From assembly GCF_010868145.1 (NCBI RefSeq), contig NZ_JAAGUY010000020.1:1-64000 (forward strand): a stretch of 64,000 nucleotides of DNA. Direction: 5' to 3'. Below, piece by piece: positions 1 to 8,818 of the stretch. A program made the translations under genes and the position numbers. The notes beneath the pieces were generated by a model, which had not been told where the DNA came from, did no database searches, and saw only the letters and a list, made by a program, of their open reading frames with translations. Source of the stretch: Nocardia cyriacigeorgica. GTDB lineage: Bacteria > Actinomycetota > Actinomycetes > Mycobacteriales > Mycobacteriaceae. How positions within the stretch are numbered: the first letter of the stretch is position 1; the number at the start of each line of letters is the position of its first letter.

Positions 1-131
1 GGGGAGGGGGTCGGGCCGGTCGCGTGGAGCAGCAGATAGCTGAACAGCAGGGTGGCCAGAACGGCGAGCACAGTGGTCAGCACGCGCCCGGCGATGGCGG
101 CCAGGCGCTGCCGCGTCGTCGGTGCCCGCAT
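1..131 (-). CDS. N-terminal part of an unknown membrane-anchored protein (runs off the window)
   Basis: The reading frame opens with an ATG at 131 and stays open to the window edge, giving 43 residues. A basic start (MRAPTTRQR) is followed by one hydrophobic stretch of about 25 residues, then a proline-rich exit. That is a signal anchor or single membrane helix with the rest of the protein outside the membrane. It follows the glycosylase gene on the same strand after 88 bp. Too little is present to name a family. Confidence 0.55.
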   Translation of the reverse strand, partial: MRAPTTRQRLAAIAGRVLTTVLAVLATLLFSYLLLHATGPTPS

Positions 132-197
132 AAGGTGCTCGCTTTCGATCGGTCGGCGAAATCGACTACGCCGTCCTTGTCGTGCGAACTCGTTGAA

Positions 198-225
198 TCA
201 TTAGCAATTGAATGGCAAATCACAA
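198..225 (-). promoter_or_regulatory. possible promoter of the partial membrane-protein gene
   Basis: Read on the minus strand there is TTGTGA (225-220) and, 16 bases later, TAATGA (203-198), a fair match to housekeeping -35 and -10 boxes. The stretch is conspicuously AT-rich for this genome. It overlaps the stop codon of the glycosylase gene and lies 67 bp before the ATG at 131. Confidence 0.35.
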
Positions 226-1002
226 CGAAAGCGCAGGTTGGCAGCGCGGGCAGAAGTAGATACCGCGTTCGCGGTGTGAGACCCGATCCGACTCCGGTGC
301 GGTCTCGCCGAGCAGCTCGACCCTGATCGGGGTGCCGCAGCGCTGGCATGGCCTGCGAGTGCGGCCGTAGGCCAACGGCCGCCACGGCGGTTGGTGCGCG
401 GCCGCGGTGAGGACCCGGTGGGCCTCGTTGACCAGCGCGAGCAGGTCCGGCACGGCGGCGACCGGGGTGGCCGGGTGCACGCGGCGCAGGAAGCACACCT
501 CGCTGCGATAGATATTGCCGATGCCCGCCAGATTGCGCTGATCGAGCAGGGCGATCCCGATGGGCTCATCGGGATGGTTCCGCAGCCGGGCCACTGCCTC
601 GGCCGGATCCCAGTCGGGGCCGAGCAGGTCGGGGCCGAGATGGTCGATCGCGCGTTGCTCCTCGCCGCGGCGCAGCACCTCGACAATGCCGAGGGAGAAT
701 CCGACCGCCTCCACGTCCGCGGTGGCCAGCACCACGCGCGCGGTGACGCGCGGCTGGGTCCATCGCTGGCCACAATGGAACACCCGCCAGCTGCCCTCCA
801 TCTTCAGATGGGTGTGGATGCTGACCGTCTCGGTGCGGATGAACAGGTGCTTGCCGTAGCTGCCCACACTGTCCACCGTCTGTCCACGGAGGTCGACCGT
901 CGCGTAGCGGGGGACGCGGAAATCGCTGCGCGTCAATACCTCGCCGTCCAGCGCGGCACGCAGGCGTTGTGCGGTGAGGTAGACGGTGTCACCCTCGGGC
1001 AT
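220..1002 (-). CDS. nei: Fpg/Nei-family DNA glycosylase (endonuclease VIII, Nei2-like)
   Basis: Base-excision repair enzyme that removes oxidised bases and nicks the abasic site. The mature N-terminus must be Pro2, so the start is the ATG at 1002 (MPEGDTV) and not the in-frame GTG nine bases upstream. Pro2, Glu3 and Lys51 match the family catalytic residues. The C-terminus carries the zinc finger, with Cys219, Cys222, Cys251 and Cys254. Length 260 is normal. It lies 24 bp after the Lhr helicase stop on the same strand, so the two repair genes probably share a transcript. The same pair is adjacent in M. tuberculosis (Rv3297/Rv3296, recalled). Confidence 0.93.
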   Translation of the reverse strand: MPEGDTVYLTAQRLRAALDGEVLTRSDFRVPRYATVDLRGQTVDSVGSYGKHLFIRTETVSIHTHLKMEGSWRVFHCGQRWTQPRVTARVVLATADVEAVGFSLGIVEVLRRGEEQRAIDHLGPDLLGPDWDPAEAVARLRNHPDEPIGIALLDQRNLAGIGNIYRSEVCFLRRVHPATPVAAVPDLLALVNEAHRVLTAAAHQPPWRPLAYGRTRRPCQRCGTPIRVELLGETAPESDRVSHRERGIYFCPRCQPALSL

Positions 1003-1026
1003 CGCCCGCACCGGAGGGTTCGGTGG

Positions 1027-4000
1027 TCACGGGCGCCCTCGCAGGCGCAGGCCGCGCGGTGTGGCGGCGAAGCCGGCCTCGGTGAGGAAGGTGGCAAAGG
1101 TATTGCCGTGCACGGATTCACCATCGACCCGGTCGATCACCAGTGAATCGACCCTGCGCTCGTGTACAAGGGCGGCCAGCGCCCGTGTCGCTCGTTGCCG
1201 GGCGGCCGGGTCCTCGGTGAAGGTGAGCAACGTCTTGCCGCCACGTTCCAGATACAGCACCAGTTCGCCGTCGACCAGCACCACCAGTGCGCCCGCCTTA
1301 CGACCCGGGCGGTGCCCGGACTCGCCGTCGCCCTTTGGCCAGGGCAGTGCGGCACCATAAGGATTGGCCGGATCGCAGGCCGCCAGTGCCAGGGCCTCGC
1401 TCTCCGCTCCGCGCCCGGTGCGGTCGGTGTCGAAGGACCGCAGGCGGTCGACCACATCGGTGGTGGAGAACTGGGCGCCGCCGAGCGAATCGATGAAATA
1501 GCCGCGACGACACCGGCCGCGGTCCTCGAATTCGGTGAGCACCCGATACATCAGCGCGAAACCACCGGGCACGCCTTCGCTCTGTACCGAACCCCTGGTC
1601 AGGACCCCGTAGCGCTCCAGGAGCAGATCGGCGGTGGCGTGCGCGCGGATCGTATTGTCGGTCAGCCGGTCCGGCAGCAGCGACCAGCGGCCGGCGACCG
1701 TCGGAGGCCCGGAGCGGGTGGGCAGCGTTTGACGCGGGAGGTAGGCCCGGCCACGTGGGGTGCGACGTGGGGAGCGGTGCGCGGTCGGTGTGCGAGTGGA
1801 GCCCGCCAGTCGAGCCCGGACCGGGGCGTAGGTATCGCCGGAGACGAGTCCGGCCCACACCAGCTCCCACAGGGCGTCGGCGACGGCGGCGTCGTCGAGA
1901 AGGCCGGTGGAGTCCGACAGCTGCCGGAAGAAGTAGGCGCCGCCGCCGTGCAGCATCTGCGGCACCCGCATCACGGGTGGTCCGGGCCGCATCGCGGTAT
2001 CCGGTGCCGTCCCGTCGGCAAGTGGCAGCGCTGCGGGTGTCCACGCCGGCAGCTGTGCGCCGAGCGCGGTGAGCAGACGTAGGTGTGGCTCGGTGAGTTC
2101 GATGTCGTCGGCCGGAGGCAGGGTGACAGGTGCCTGGTCGGCCGGATGTAGCGCGATCCAGCCGTCCTTGGCATTGATCGCGCCGTGCCCGGACCAGCGC
2201 ACCTCACCGGTGGCCATGAGTTCGTCCAGCATGGCGGGGGAGTAGTCGCGCACCCGGGCGGGAAGCACCAGTGACTCCAGCGCGGACGCCGGCATCGGTA
2301 CGCCCGCAAGCTGTTCCACCGCCGCGGCGACGCCGTCGATGCCACGCAGCTCCCCGGTGCCCAGATGCTGCCAGGCGGGCAGGAAACGACCGAAGGTGGC
2401 GGTGGACACCGGCTCCACCTCGTGCCGTGCGGCGGCGAGGCTGCGTCTGCGCAACCGGCGAAGCACCTGGGCGTCGCACCATTCCGAGCCGGCGGCGGCG
2501 GGCGTGAATTCGCCTTCCACCACCCGTTTTTCGGTGGCGAGCCGATGCAGGGCACCACCGGCGACGGCGATACCGAGACCGAACCGGGCCGCGACCGCCT
2601 CCACTGCGAACGGTCCGTGGGTGCGGGCGTAGCGCGCCACCAGGTCGCCGAGTGGGTCGGCGACCGGCTCGATGAAAGCCGCGGGGGTACCGATGGGCAG
2701 CGGTACACCGAGTGCATCACGCAACCGCGCCGCGTCCTCGACGGCCGCCCACCAGGTACGCCCGGCGAAGGACACCTCCAGCGCGCGCCGGGCCAGCACC
2801 AGCTCCGCGGCCCACGGCGCCGGATCCTCGCGGCAGCGTTCGGTGGCCTCTGCGGCGGTGAGCGGGCCGAGCAGCCGCAGCAGATCGGCAAGGCCCTCGG
2901 CATCGCGCGCCAGCCGTTCCGGTGTGAGCCGCTGCAATTCGCGTTCGGTCTGCTCGATGACCGAAGCGTCGAGCAGTTCGCGCAGTTCCACTCGGCCGAG
3001 TAGTTCGGCCAGCAGGCTCGAATCCAGTGACAATGCCGCCGCACGCCGCTCGGCCAGCGGACTGTCGCCGTCGTACATGAACTGGCCGATGTAATCGAAG
3101 AGCAGCGCATTGGCGAACGGTGACGGCGTGGCCGTCTCCACCTCGATCAGCCGCACCTGCCGCCGCGCCAGCCGGCCGAGCAGATCGCTCAACGCCGGCA
3201 GGTCGTAGACGTCGCGCAGGCATTCGCGCACCGTCTCCAGCAGGATCGGGAAATCCGGGAACTTGCGCGCCACGTCCAGTAGCTGCGCCGACCGCTGGCG
3301 TTGCTGCCACAGTGGTGCGCGTTTTCCGGGATCGCGCCGCGGCAGTAGCAGCGCGCGGGCCGCGCATTCACGGAACCTGGCGGCGAACAGCGCGGAACCG
3401 CCGACCTGTTCGGTGACGATCTCGTCGATCTCGTCCGGTTCGAAGGCGAACAGTTCGGCACCGGGAGGGTCGTCGGTGGTGTCCGGTAGCCGCACCACGA
3501 TGCCGTCATCGGAGGCGTTCGGCGCGACGTCGACCCCGAATCTTTCCCGCAGCCTGGCACCGACCGCGAGTGCCAACGGCGCGTGCACCGGGAGCCCGTA
3601 AGGAGAGTGCAGCACAAGGCGCCAGTCGCCGAGTTCGTCGCGGAATCGCTCAACGATCAGGGTGCGGTCGGTCGGCAGGCGGCCGGTCGCGGCGCGTTGA
3701 TCATCCAGGAGCGCAATGAGATTGGAGGTGGCGTTCGCGTCGAGCCCGGCCGTGCCGACCAGCTCCGTGACACCGTCGTGCGCCGGATCGCTCCCCTGCC
3801 CTGCCCGCCGGATGAACTCTCCGAGCGCCGCACCCAATTCGGCGGGCCGCCCGAGGCCGTCGCCGTGCCAGAATGGCAGCCGCCCCGGCAAGCCGAACGC
3901 TGGCGTCACCAGCACCCGGTCGAAAGTGATCTCCTCGATGCGCCAGCTGGTCGCGCCGAGGGCGAAGACATCGCCGACGCGCGATTCGTAGACCATCTCC

Positions 4001-5625
4001 TCATCGAGTTCGCCTACACGGGAAGCCTTTTCGCCCACCATGTACACCGCGAACATGCCGCGGTCGGGAATCGCACCGCCCGAGGTGACCGCCAACCGCT
4101 GCGCACCCGGCCTGCCGGTCAGCGTGCCCGCGTCGCGATCCCAGACCAGGCGCGGACGCAACTCGGCGAATTCGTCGGAGGGGTACCGGCCGGACAGCAG
4201 GTCGAGGACCGATTCATAGGCCGAACGCGGCAGCGTCGCATAACTTCCGGTGCCGCGGACAACCTCGAACCAGGTGTCGACGTCGACCGGGTCGAGCGCG
4301 CACATCGCGACCGTCTGCTGGGCCAGGATGTCGAGCGGATGGGCCGGGATCTGGATGGCCTCGATCTGCCCGGTGGTCATGCGTTGCGCGGCGACCGCGC
4401 AATGGATGACATCGGTGCGGTGTTTGGGAAACAGCACCCCGCGCGAGATCTCGCCGACCTGATGACCGGCTCGCCCGATTCGTTGCAGCCCACTGGCCAC
4501 CGACGGCGGCGCCTCCACCTGAACCACCAGATCGACGGCACCCATATCGATGCCGAGCTCGAGGCTGCTGGTGGCGACAACACAGCGCAGCCGCCCGCTC
4601 TTCAGATCGTCCTCGATCAGCGCCCGCTGTTCCTTGCTGACCGAGCCGTGGTGTGCGCGGGCCAGTAGCGGTGCCGCACCGTGGACCACCTCGGTGGACG
4701 GTCCGAGCTGCGCGGGCGGCGCGTGTTCGGTCTCGACCGGATCGCCGGTGCGTTCGGCGAACGTCTCGTTCAGACGCGCGGTGAGCCGTTCGGCCAGCCT
4801 GCGAGAATTGGCGAACACGATCGACGACCGGTGTGCGAGCACCAGATCCACGATCGCCTCGTCCACATGCGGCCAGATCGACCCCGGCTGATCCGATTCG
4901 CCGGGCTCGGTCATATCCGTGACCGGCACCCGCACCGATAGGTCGAAGGTCTTGGGTGCGGGTGGGGACACGATGGTGAGCGGCGCGTTGCCGACCAGGA
5001 AGCGCCCGACCTCCTCGGGTGGGCGCACGGTGGCCGAGAGCCCGATCCGTTGCACCGGGCGTTCGGTGAGCAGGTCGAGCCGGGCCAGCGACAACGCCAG
5101 ATGGGAGCCGCGCTTGGACCCGGCGATGGCGTGCACCTCGTCCACGATCACCGTCCGCACCGTCCGCAGTGTGTCCCTGGCGGCGGAGGTGAGCATGAGG
5201 AACAGCGATTCCGGCGTGGTGATCAGGACGTCGGGCGGCGTGCGCTGCATGGAGCGGCGTTCGCTCGCAGTGGTATCGCCGGAACGCACGCCGACGCTGA
5301 TGTGTGGCGGGTCGAGGCCGAGCCGTTTCGCGGTCTGGGTGATGCCGACCAGTGGGGCACGCAGATTGCGCTCCACATCGACGGCGAGCGCCTTCAACGG
5401 CGACACATACAGCACCGTGGTGCCCGGCTCGTCCGATTTCTCCCCGGTGGCCAGCTGATCGATCGCCCACAGGAACGCGGACAATGTCTTACCCGAACCC
5501 GTGGGCGCGATGACCAGGGTGTGCTCACCGGCCGCGATCGCCCGCCAGGCGCCGAGCTGGGCCTCCGTCGGCGCGGGGAATGCGCCGTCGAACCACTCCC
5601 GGGTCGCGGTGGAGAACTCGGTCAT
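1027..5625 (-). CDS. lhr: Lhr-type large ATP-dependent DNA helicase
   Basis: Superfamily 2 helicase of 1532 residues, the size of full-length actinobacterial Lhr. Walker A (APTGSGKT) is near residues 40-47, followed by the DEVH Walker B motif and an SATVRPP motif III. The second RecA domain has the LELGIDMG and QRIGRAGHQ motifs. The remaining ~900 residues are the Lhr-specific winged-helix and beta-barrel region. Lhr enzymes unwind 3'-tailed and RNA:DNA duplexes in repair. The ATG at 5625 (MTEFSTATREWF) is preferred over a start 22 codons earlier because homology begins there and it leaves 68 bp to the divergent gene. Confidence 0.95.
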   Translation of the reverse strand: MTEFSTATREWFDGAFPAPTEAQLGAWRAIAAGEHTLVIAPTGSGKTLSAFLWAIDQLATGEKSDEPGTTVLYVSPLKALAVDVERNLRAPLVGITQTAKRLGLDPPHISVGVRSGDTTASERRSMQRTPPDVLITTPESLFLMLTSAARDTLRTVRTVIVDEVHAIAGSKRGSHLALSLARLDLLTERPVQRIGLSATVRPPEEVGRFLVGNAPLTIVSPPAPKTFDLSVRVPVTDMTEPGESDQPGSIWPHVDEAIVDLVLAHRSSIVFANSRRLAERLTARLNETFAERTGDPVETEHAPPAQLGPSTEVVHGAAPLLARAHHGSVSKEQRALIEDDLKSGRLRCVVATSSLELGIDMGAVDLVVQVEAPPSVASGLQRIGRAGHQVGEISRGVLFPKHRTDVIHCAVAAQRMTTGQIEAIQIPAHPLDILAQQTVAMCALDPVDVDTWFEVVRGTGSYATLPRSAYESVLDLLSGRYPSDEFAELRPRLVWDRDAGTLTGRPGAQRLAVTSGGAIPDRGMFAVYMVGEKASRVGELDEEMVYESRVGDVFALGATSWRIEEITFDRVLVTPAFGLPGRLPFWHGDGLGRPAELGAALGEFIRRAGQGSDPAHDGVTELVGTAGLDANATSNLIALLDDQRAATGRLPTDRTLIVERFRDELGDWRLVLHSPYGLPVHAPLALAVGARLRERFGVDVAPNASDDGIVVRLPDTTDDPPGAELFAFEPDEIDEIVTEQVGGSALFAARFRECAARALLLPRRDPGKRAPLWQQRQRSAQLLDVARKFPDFPILLETVRECLRDVYDLPALSDLLGRLARRQVRLIEVETATPSPFANALLFDYIGQFMYDGDSPLAERRAAALSLDSSLLAELLGRVELRELLDASVIEQTERELQRLTPERLARDAEGLADLLRLLGPLTAAEATERCREDPAPWAAELVLARRALEVSFAGRTWWAAVEDAARLRDALGVPLPIGTPAAFIEPVADPLGDLVARYARTHGPFAVEAVAARFGLGIAVAGGALHRLATEKRVVEGEFTPAAAGSEWCDAQVLRRLRRRSLAAARHEVEPVSTATFGRFLPAWQHLGTGELRGIDGVAAAVEQLAGVPMPASALESLVLPARVRDYSPAMLDELMATGEVRWSGHGAINAKDGWIALHPADQAPVTLPPADDIELTEPHLRLLTALGAQLPAWTPAALPLADGTAPDTAMRPGPPVMRVPQMLHGGGAYFFRQLSDSTGLLDDAAVADALWELVWAGLVSGDTYAPVRARLAGSTRTPTAHRSPRRTPRGRAYLPRQTLPTRSGPPTVAGRWSLLPDRLTDNTIRAHATADLLLERYGVLTRGSVQSEGVPGGFALMYRVLTEFEDRGRCRRGYFIDSLGGAQFSTTDVVDRLRSFDTDRTGRGAESEALALAACDPANPYGAALPWPKGDGESGHRPGRKAGALVVLVDGELVLYLERGGKTLLTFTEDPAARQRATRALAALVHERRVDSLVIDRVDGESVHGNTFATFLTEAGFAATPRGLRLRGRP

Positions 5626-5693
5626 GAGATCAGTGTGCACCCCGGCACCGACACGGACGCCGCGACCAGCATCGATCCCCGTACCCTGCACCT

Positions 5694-6239
5694 GTGCCCG
5701 GCGTCCTGAGACTCGACCTCATCGGCCACGGCGTGACCGAGGCCATGCGCCGCGCGCGCTTCCCCGACGACGAACCGCTCACCGAATCCGGTCGCAATGC
5801 CCTCGAGCCGTATCGGCCGCCCGCTGAGGCGAGGGTTCTGATCGCCCCGGAGCGCCGTGCCGTCGGCACGGCGCAGCAGCTCGGACTGTCGGGCAGTACG
5901 GAGCCGGCCCTGCGTGATCTCGATGCGGGACGCTGGCGGGGTCGCGAGCTTGCCGCTCTCTCACCCGACGAGGCGAAGGCCTGGCTCACCGATCCGGGGT
6001 TCCGCGGGCACGGCGGCGACTCGATCAGTGACGTGATCGACCGTGTCGGGTCATGGCTCGGCGTAGTCGCCGACAGTGGCCGATCCACGGTCGCCATCAC
6101 GCATCCGGCGGTGATCCGGGCCGCACTGCTGGTGGCACTGGATGCACCGGCGGCGTCCTTCTGGCGACTGGACGTCCCGCCGGGGCAGGCTGTTCGGCTG
6201 CACCATCGCGGCGCCTGGACGGTGCGATTCGGCCGTTGA
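5694..6239 (+). CDS. histidine phosphatase superfamily protein with altered RHG motif
   Basis: 181 residues with the phosphoglycerate-mutase-like fold: an N-terminal strand with the catalytic histidine, a middle APERRA segment like the second conserved arginine region, RDLDAGRW near the acid position, and a late ITHP holding the second histidine. The usual Arg-His-Gly triad reads IGHG, so the arginine before the nucleophilic histidine is glycine. I recall related mycobacterial proteins reading SHA here, so this may be a subfamily trait. Start is a GTG at 5694, divergent from lhr. Substrate unknown. Confidence 0.75.
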   Translation: MPGVLRLDLIGHGVTEAMRRARFPDDEPLTESGRNALEPYRPPAEARVLIAPERRAVGTAQQLGLSGSTEPALRDLDAGRWRGRELAALSPDEAKAWLTDPGFRGHGGDSISDVIDRVGSWLGVVADSGRSTVAITHPAVIRAALLVALDAPAASFWRLDVPPGQAVRLHHRGAWTVRFGR

Positions 6240-6281
6240 ACCGCGCGAACGCCAGTCGGTTGGTTTCCTCCGCGCGAGGTG

Positions 6282-6902
6282 TCAGCCGTGGCTGCGCACC
6301 GGTGTCGACGGTGTTCCCGCGGTGAGCAGCATTCGCACCGCATCGGTGATCAACCGCGCCGACAGGGACGGATCGACGGCGCGCTGGATGCCGAGGCCGA
6401 TCCCCATGCTCAGCACCGCGCCCGCGGCTTCCTCCGCGGACAGCGGCAATTCGATGCCAGCGGAATCGGCGAGGATCTGGACCTGTGCGGCGACCGCGCC
6501 GCGCACGGCATCGAGGCTCGACACCAGCTCGGCGCGCAGTTGCGGATCATCCCGTGCGACGATCGCGAACTCGAATTCGAGCATGGTCCACCCGACATCG
6601 CCCAGCGTGCGTTCGGCCCATTCCTGTAGCCGTTCGAGCTGGTCGTCCAGGCTGGTCCCGGCCGCGAGCAGGGTGGTGATCTCGCCGAACTTCGTCTCGT
6701 GGATCAAGTCGAGTACTTCGAGGCACAGCTGTTTCTTGGTGCGGAAGTTCGAATACACCGCTCCTTTGGAGAAACCCGCTGCCTCGGCGACCCGGTCCAG
6801 GCTGGTCCGGGCATAGCCGTCGGTCAGGAAGAGATCGCGTGCGGTCGCGATCAGGTCGGCGCGGGTGCGCGCCTGACTTTCGGACCGGGTCAGTCGTGCC
6901 AT
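6282..6902 (-). CDS. TetR-family transcriptional regulator
   Basis: 206 residues. The N-terminal helix-turn-helix spans about residues 10-55 (RTRADLIATARDLF, then AGFSKGAVYSNF, the classic TetR recognition helix), followed by an all-helical ligand domain. It is transcribed away from the patatin gene with only 68 bp between the starts. That gap holds a palindrome, so it most likely represses itself and the patatin-SDR pair. A TetR gene sits beside lhr in M. tuberculosis too (Rv3295, recalled). The ligand is unknown; a lipid or acyl-CoA is a guess from the target genes. Confidence 0.9.
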   Translation of the reverse strand: MARLTRSESQARTRADLIATARDLFLTDGYARTSLDRVAEAAGFSKGAVYSNFRTKKQLCLEVLDLIHETKFGEITTLLAAGTSLDDQLERLQEWAERTLGDVGWTMLEFEFAIVARDDPQLRAELVSSLDAVRGAVAAQVQILADSAGIELPLSAEEAAGAVLSMGIGLGIQRAVDPSLSARLITDAVRMLLTAGTPSTPVRSHG

Positions 6903-6931
6903 ACCCCGATTCTAGATACCCCAGGAATTCG

Positions 6932-6946
6932 GATACCGACAGTATC
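6932..6946. promoter_or_regulatory. TetR operator candidate (GATAC-N5-GTATC)
   Basis: A perfect 5-bp inverted repeat with a 5-base spacer lies in the 68-bp gap between the divergent TetR and patatin genes. Half-site variants flank it (AGATACC at 6914 and GTGTCTG at 6959). The position would overlap both promoters, as expected for an autoregulated TetR operator. Confidence 0.6.
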
Positions 6947-6970
6947 TGAAATCTGCTAGTGTCTGAAAAT

Positions 6971-7918
6971 ATGAGTAACAACAACAGGTCACAACGCCGT
7001 GGCCTGGCCATCGGATGCGGTGGCACGCTCGGCGCCGCCTGGATCGTCGCCGCGCTCGCCGCGGTACGGGACACATTGGAGTGGGATCCGCGCACCGCGG
7101 ATGTCCTGATCGGCACGTCGGCAGGTGCCGAGCTGGTCACCATGCTCGGCAGCGGCATCGGCGTCGACGAACTGGTGTCGATGCAGCGTGGCGCCACCTC
7201 GAATCCGATCCTGGCCGCGCACATGCGCGATGAGCCCGGCCGTTTTCCGCCCTTGCCACGGCTTCGGTGGCATCCCTCACGACTGGCGGTGCGCGGCCCC
7301 GACTCCGGGCAGCGGCTGCTGACCGCGGGCAGCACGCTCCTTCCGGTCGGTGGGGGTGATGCGAGCTGGTTGCAGCGCCTCGCCGAGGCCGTCGCACCGA
7401 ATCAGAATTGGGTGTCACATCCGGCGACCTGGCTCGTGGGTATGGACACCGCGACCGGCGAGCGCGTCCCCTTCGGCGCCCCCGATGCGCCCGCCGCCAC
7501 ATTGGGCGAGGCATTGCGTGCCTCCTGGGCGATTCCCGGCTGGTACCCGCCGGTGACGATCGGCTCCCGCCGATTCGTCGACGGCGGCGCGGGATCCACC
7601 GCCTCGGTGGATCTACTCGCCGGACAGCAGCTCGACGAAGTGATCGTGCTCGCCCCGATGGCGTCGGCCGAGCGCATCCCGGCCGCTGGCCCCTGGCATC
7701 TGCTCGAACGCCAATTGCGCGACCGGATGAGCGCTCAGCTCGCCGCCGAGATCGTCACCCTGCGCGCCACCGGGACCAGGGTGCTGCTGCTCGGCGCGAC
7801 CGCCGACGATCTCGCGGTGATGGGTCCCAACTTCATGGACGGCCGTCGCCGTCTCGCCACCTTCGAACACAGCCTGCGCAGCACCCGCCGCGCTCTGGAA
7901 CACGCCGCGCTCGTCTGA
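6971..7918 (+). CDS. patatin-like phospholipase / acyl hydrolase
   Basis: 315 residues of the patatin fold. It has the glycine-rich oxyanion loop (GCGGTLGAAW, near residues 15-24), the nucleophile elbow GTSAG near residue 50, and the DGG of the Ser-Asp dyad near residue 203. Such enzymes hydrolyse acyl esters of phospholipids. The ATG at 6971 is used; an in-frame GTG at 6959 lies inside the operator region. It is followed after 57 bp by an SDR gene on the same strand, suggesting a two-gene lipid-processing unit controlled by the divergent TetR protein. Confidence 0.88.
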   Translation: MSNNNRSQRRGLAIGCGGTLGAAWIVAALAAVRDTLEWDPRTADVLIGTSAGAELVTMLGSGIGVDELVSMQRGATSNPILAAHMRDEPGRFPPLPRLRWHPSRLAVRGPDSGQRLLTAGSTLLPVGGGDASWLQRLAEAVAPNQNWVSHPATWLVGMDTATGERVPFGAPDAPAATLGEALRASWAIPGWYPPVTIGSRRFVDGGAGSTASVDLLAGQQLDEVIVLAPMASAERIPAAGPWHLLERQLRDRMSAQLAAEIVTLRATGTRVLLLGATADDLAVMGPNFMDGRRRLATFEHSLRSTRRALEHAALV

Positions 7919-7975
7919 GCGATCGGGCCGTCAGGCGGTTGCGCCGCCGATAGACACATTCTGAGGAGAACAGAG

Positions 7976-8812
7976 ATGGGAATTCTCGGCCACGGATACC
8001 CCGGCATCGACCTGTCCGCCGCGACGGTACTGATCACCGGCGCCGGTCGCGGCATCGGCCAGGCCACGGCAGAAATGTTCGCCGCCAAGGGATCCGACGT
8101 GGTGATCGCCGACGTCGATCTCGTCGCGGCCGAGGCGGCGGCGGCCGCGATCGGTGCGCGCGCCTTCGGCCTCGATGTACGGTCGCGGCCCGACTGGGAC
8201 GCTGTCGTCGCCGAGGTCGGTGCGGTCGACATCCTCGTCAACAATGCCGGTGTCATGCCCGCGGGCGCCTTCCTCGACGAATCCGACGAGGTCGGCCACG
8301 CCACCATCGACATCAATGTCTGGGGCCTGATCCACGGCATGCGTGCGGTGGTACCAGGCATGATCGAGCGCGGTCGCGGCCATGTGGTCAATGTGGCCTC
8401 TCTCGCAGGCAAGATCCCGGTGCCGGGCCTGGCGGTATACAACGCCAGTAAGTTCGCCGCGGTCGGGCTCACGGCCGCCACCCGGTTGGAATTCGCCGAG
8501 CACGGCATCAGCGTCAGCGCGGTGCTGCCCTCGGCGGTGCGGACCCGCCTGTCCTCGGGACTCACCCTCGGCCGCGGTATGCCCACCGTCGATCCGACCG
8601 ACGTGGCCGAGGCGATCGTGCAGACCTGCCGCACCCGCCGTGCCGAGGTCGCCGTGCCCAACTATCTCGGCCCGATCGATATCGCGCTGGCCGCGGCGCC
8701 GGAACGGGCGGTCCGCTTGGTACGCAACCTCTTCGACGGCAACCGCGCCCTGCACCCGTCCGACGAGCAGACCAGGGCCGCTTATGAGGCCCAGGTCCGT
8801 TCGATCACCTGA
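7976..8812 (+). CDS. short-chain dehydrogenase/reductase (SDR)
   Basis: 278 residues of classical SDR architecture: TGAGRGIG cofactor loop at 21-28, NNAG at 89-92, and catalytic Ser142, Tyr155 and Lys159. An Asp at the end of strand beta-2 (VIADVD) favours NAD(H). AGGAGA precedes the ATG. It lies downstream of the patatin gene, so it may oxidise or reduce a lipid-derived alcohol or ketone; the substrate is not readable. Its stop is 6 bp from the stop of the convergent pcd gene. Confidence 0.9.
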   Translation: MGILGHGYPGIDLSAATVLITGAGRGIGQATAEMFAAKGSDVVIADVDLVAAEAAAAAIGARAFGLDVRSRPDWDAVVAEVGAVDILVNNAGVMPAGAFLDESDEVGHATIDINVWGLIHGMRAVVPGMIERGRGHVVNVASLAGKIPVPGLAVYNASKFAAVGLTAATRLEFAEHGISVSAVLPSAVRTRLSSGLTLGRGMPTVDPTDVAEAIVQTCRTRRAEVAVPNYLGPIDIALAAAPERAVRLVRNLFDGNRALHPSDEQTRAAYEAQVRSIT

Positions 8813-8818
8813 GCGGGC

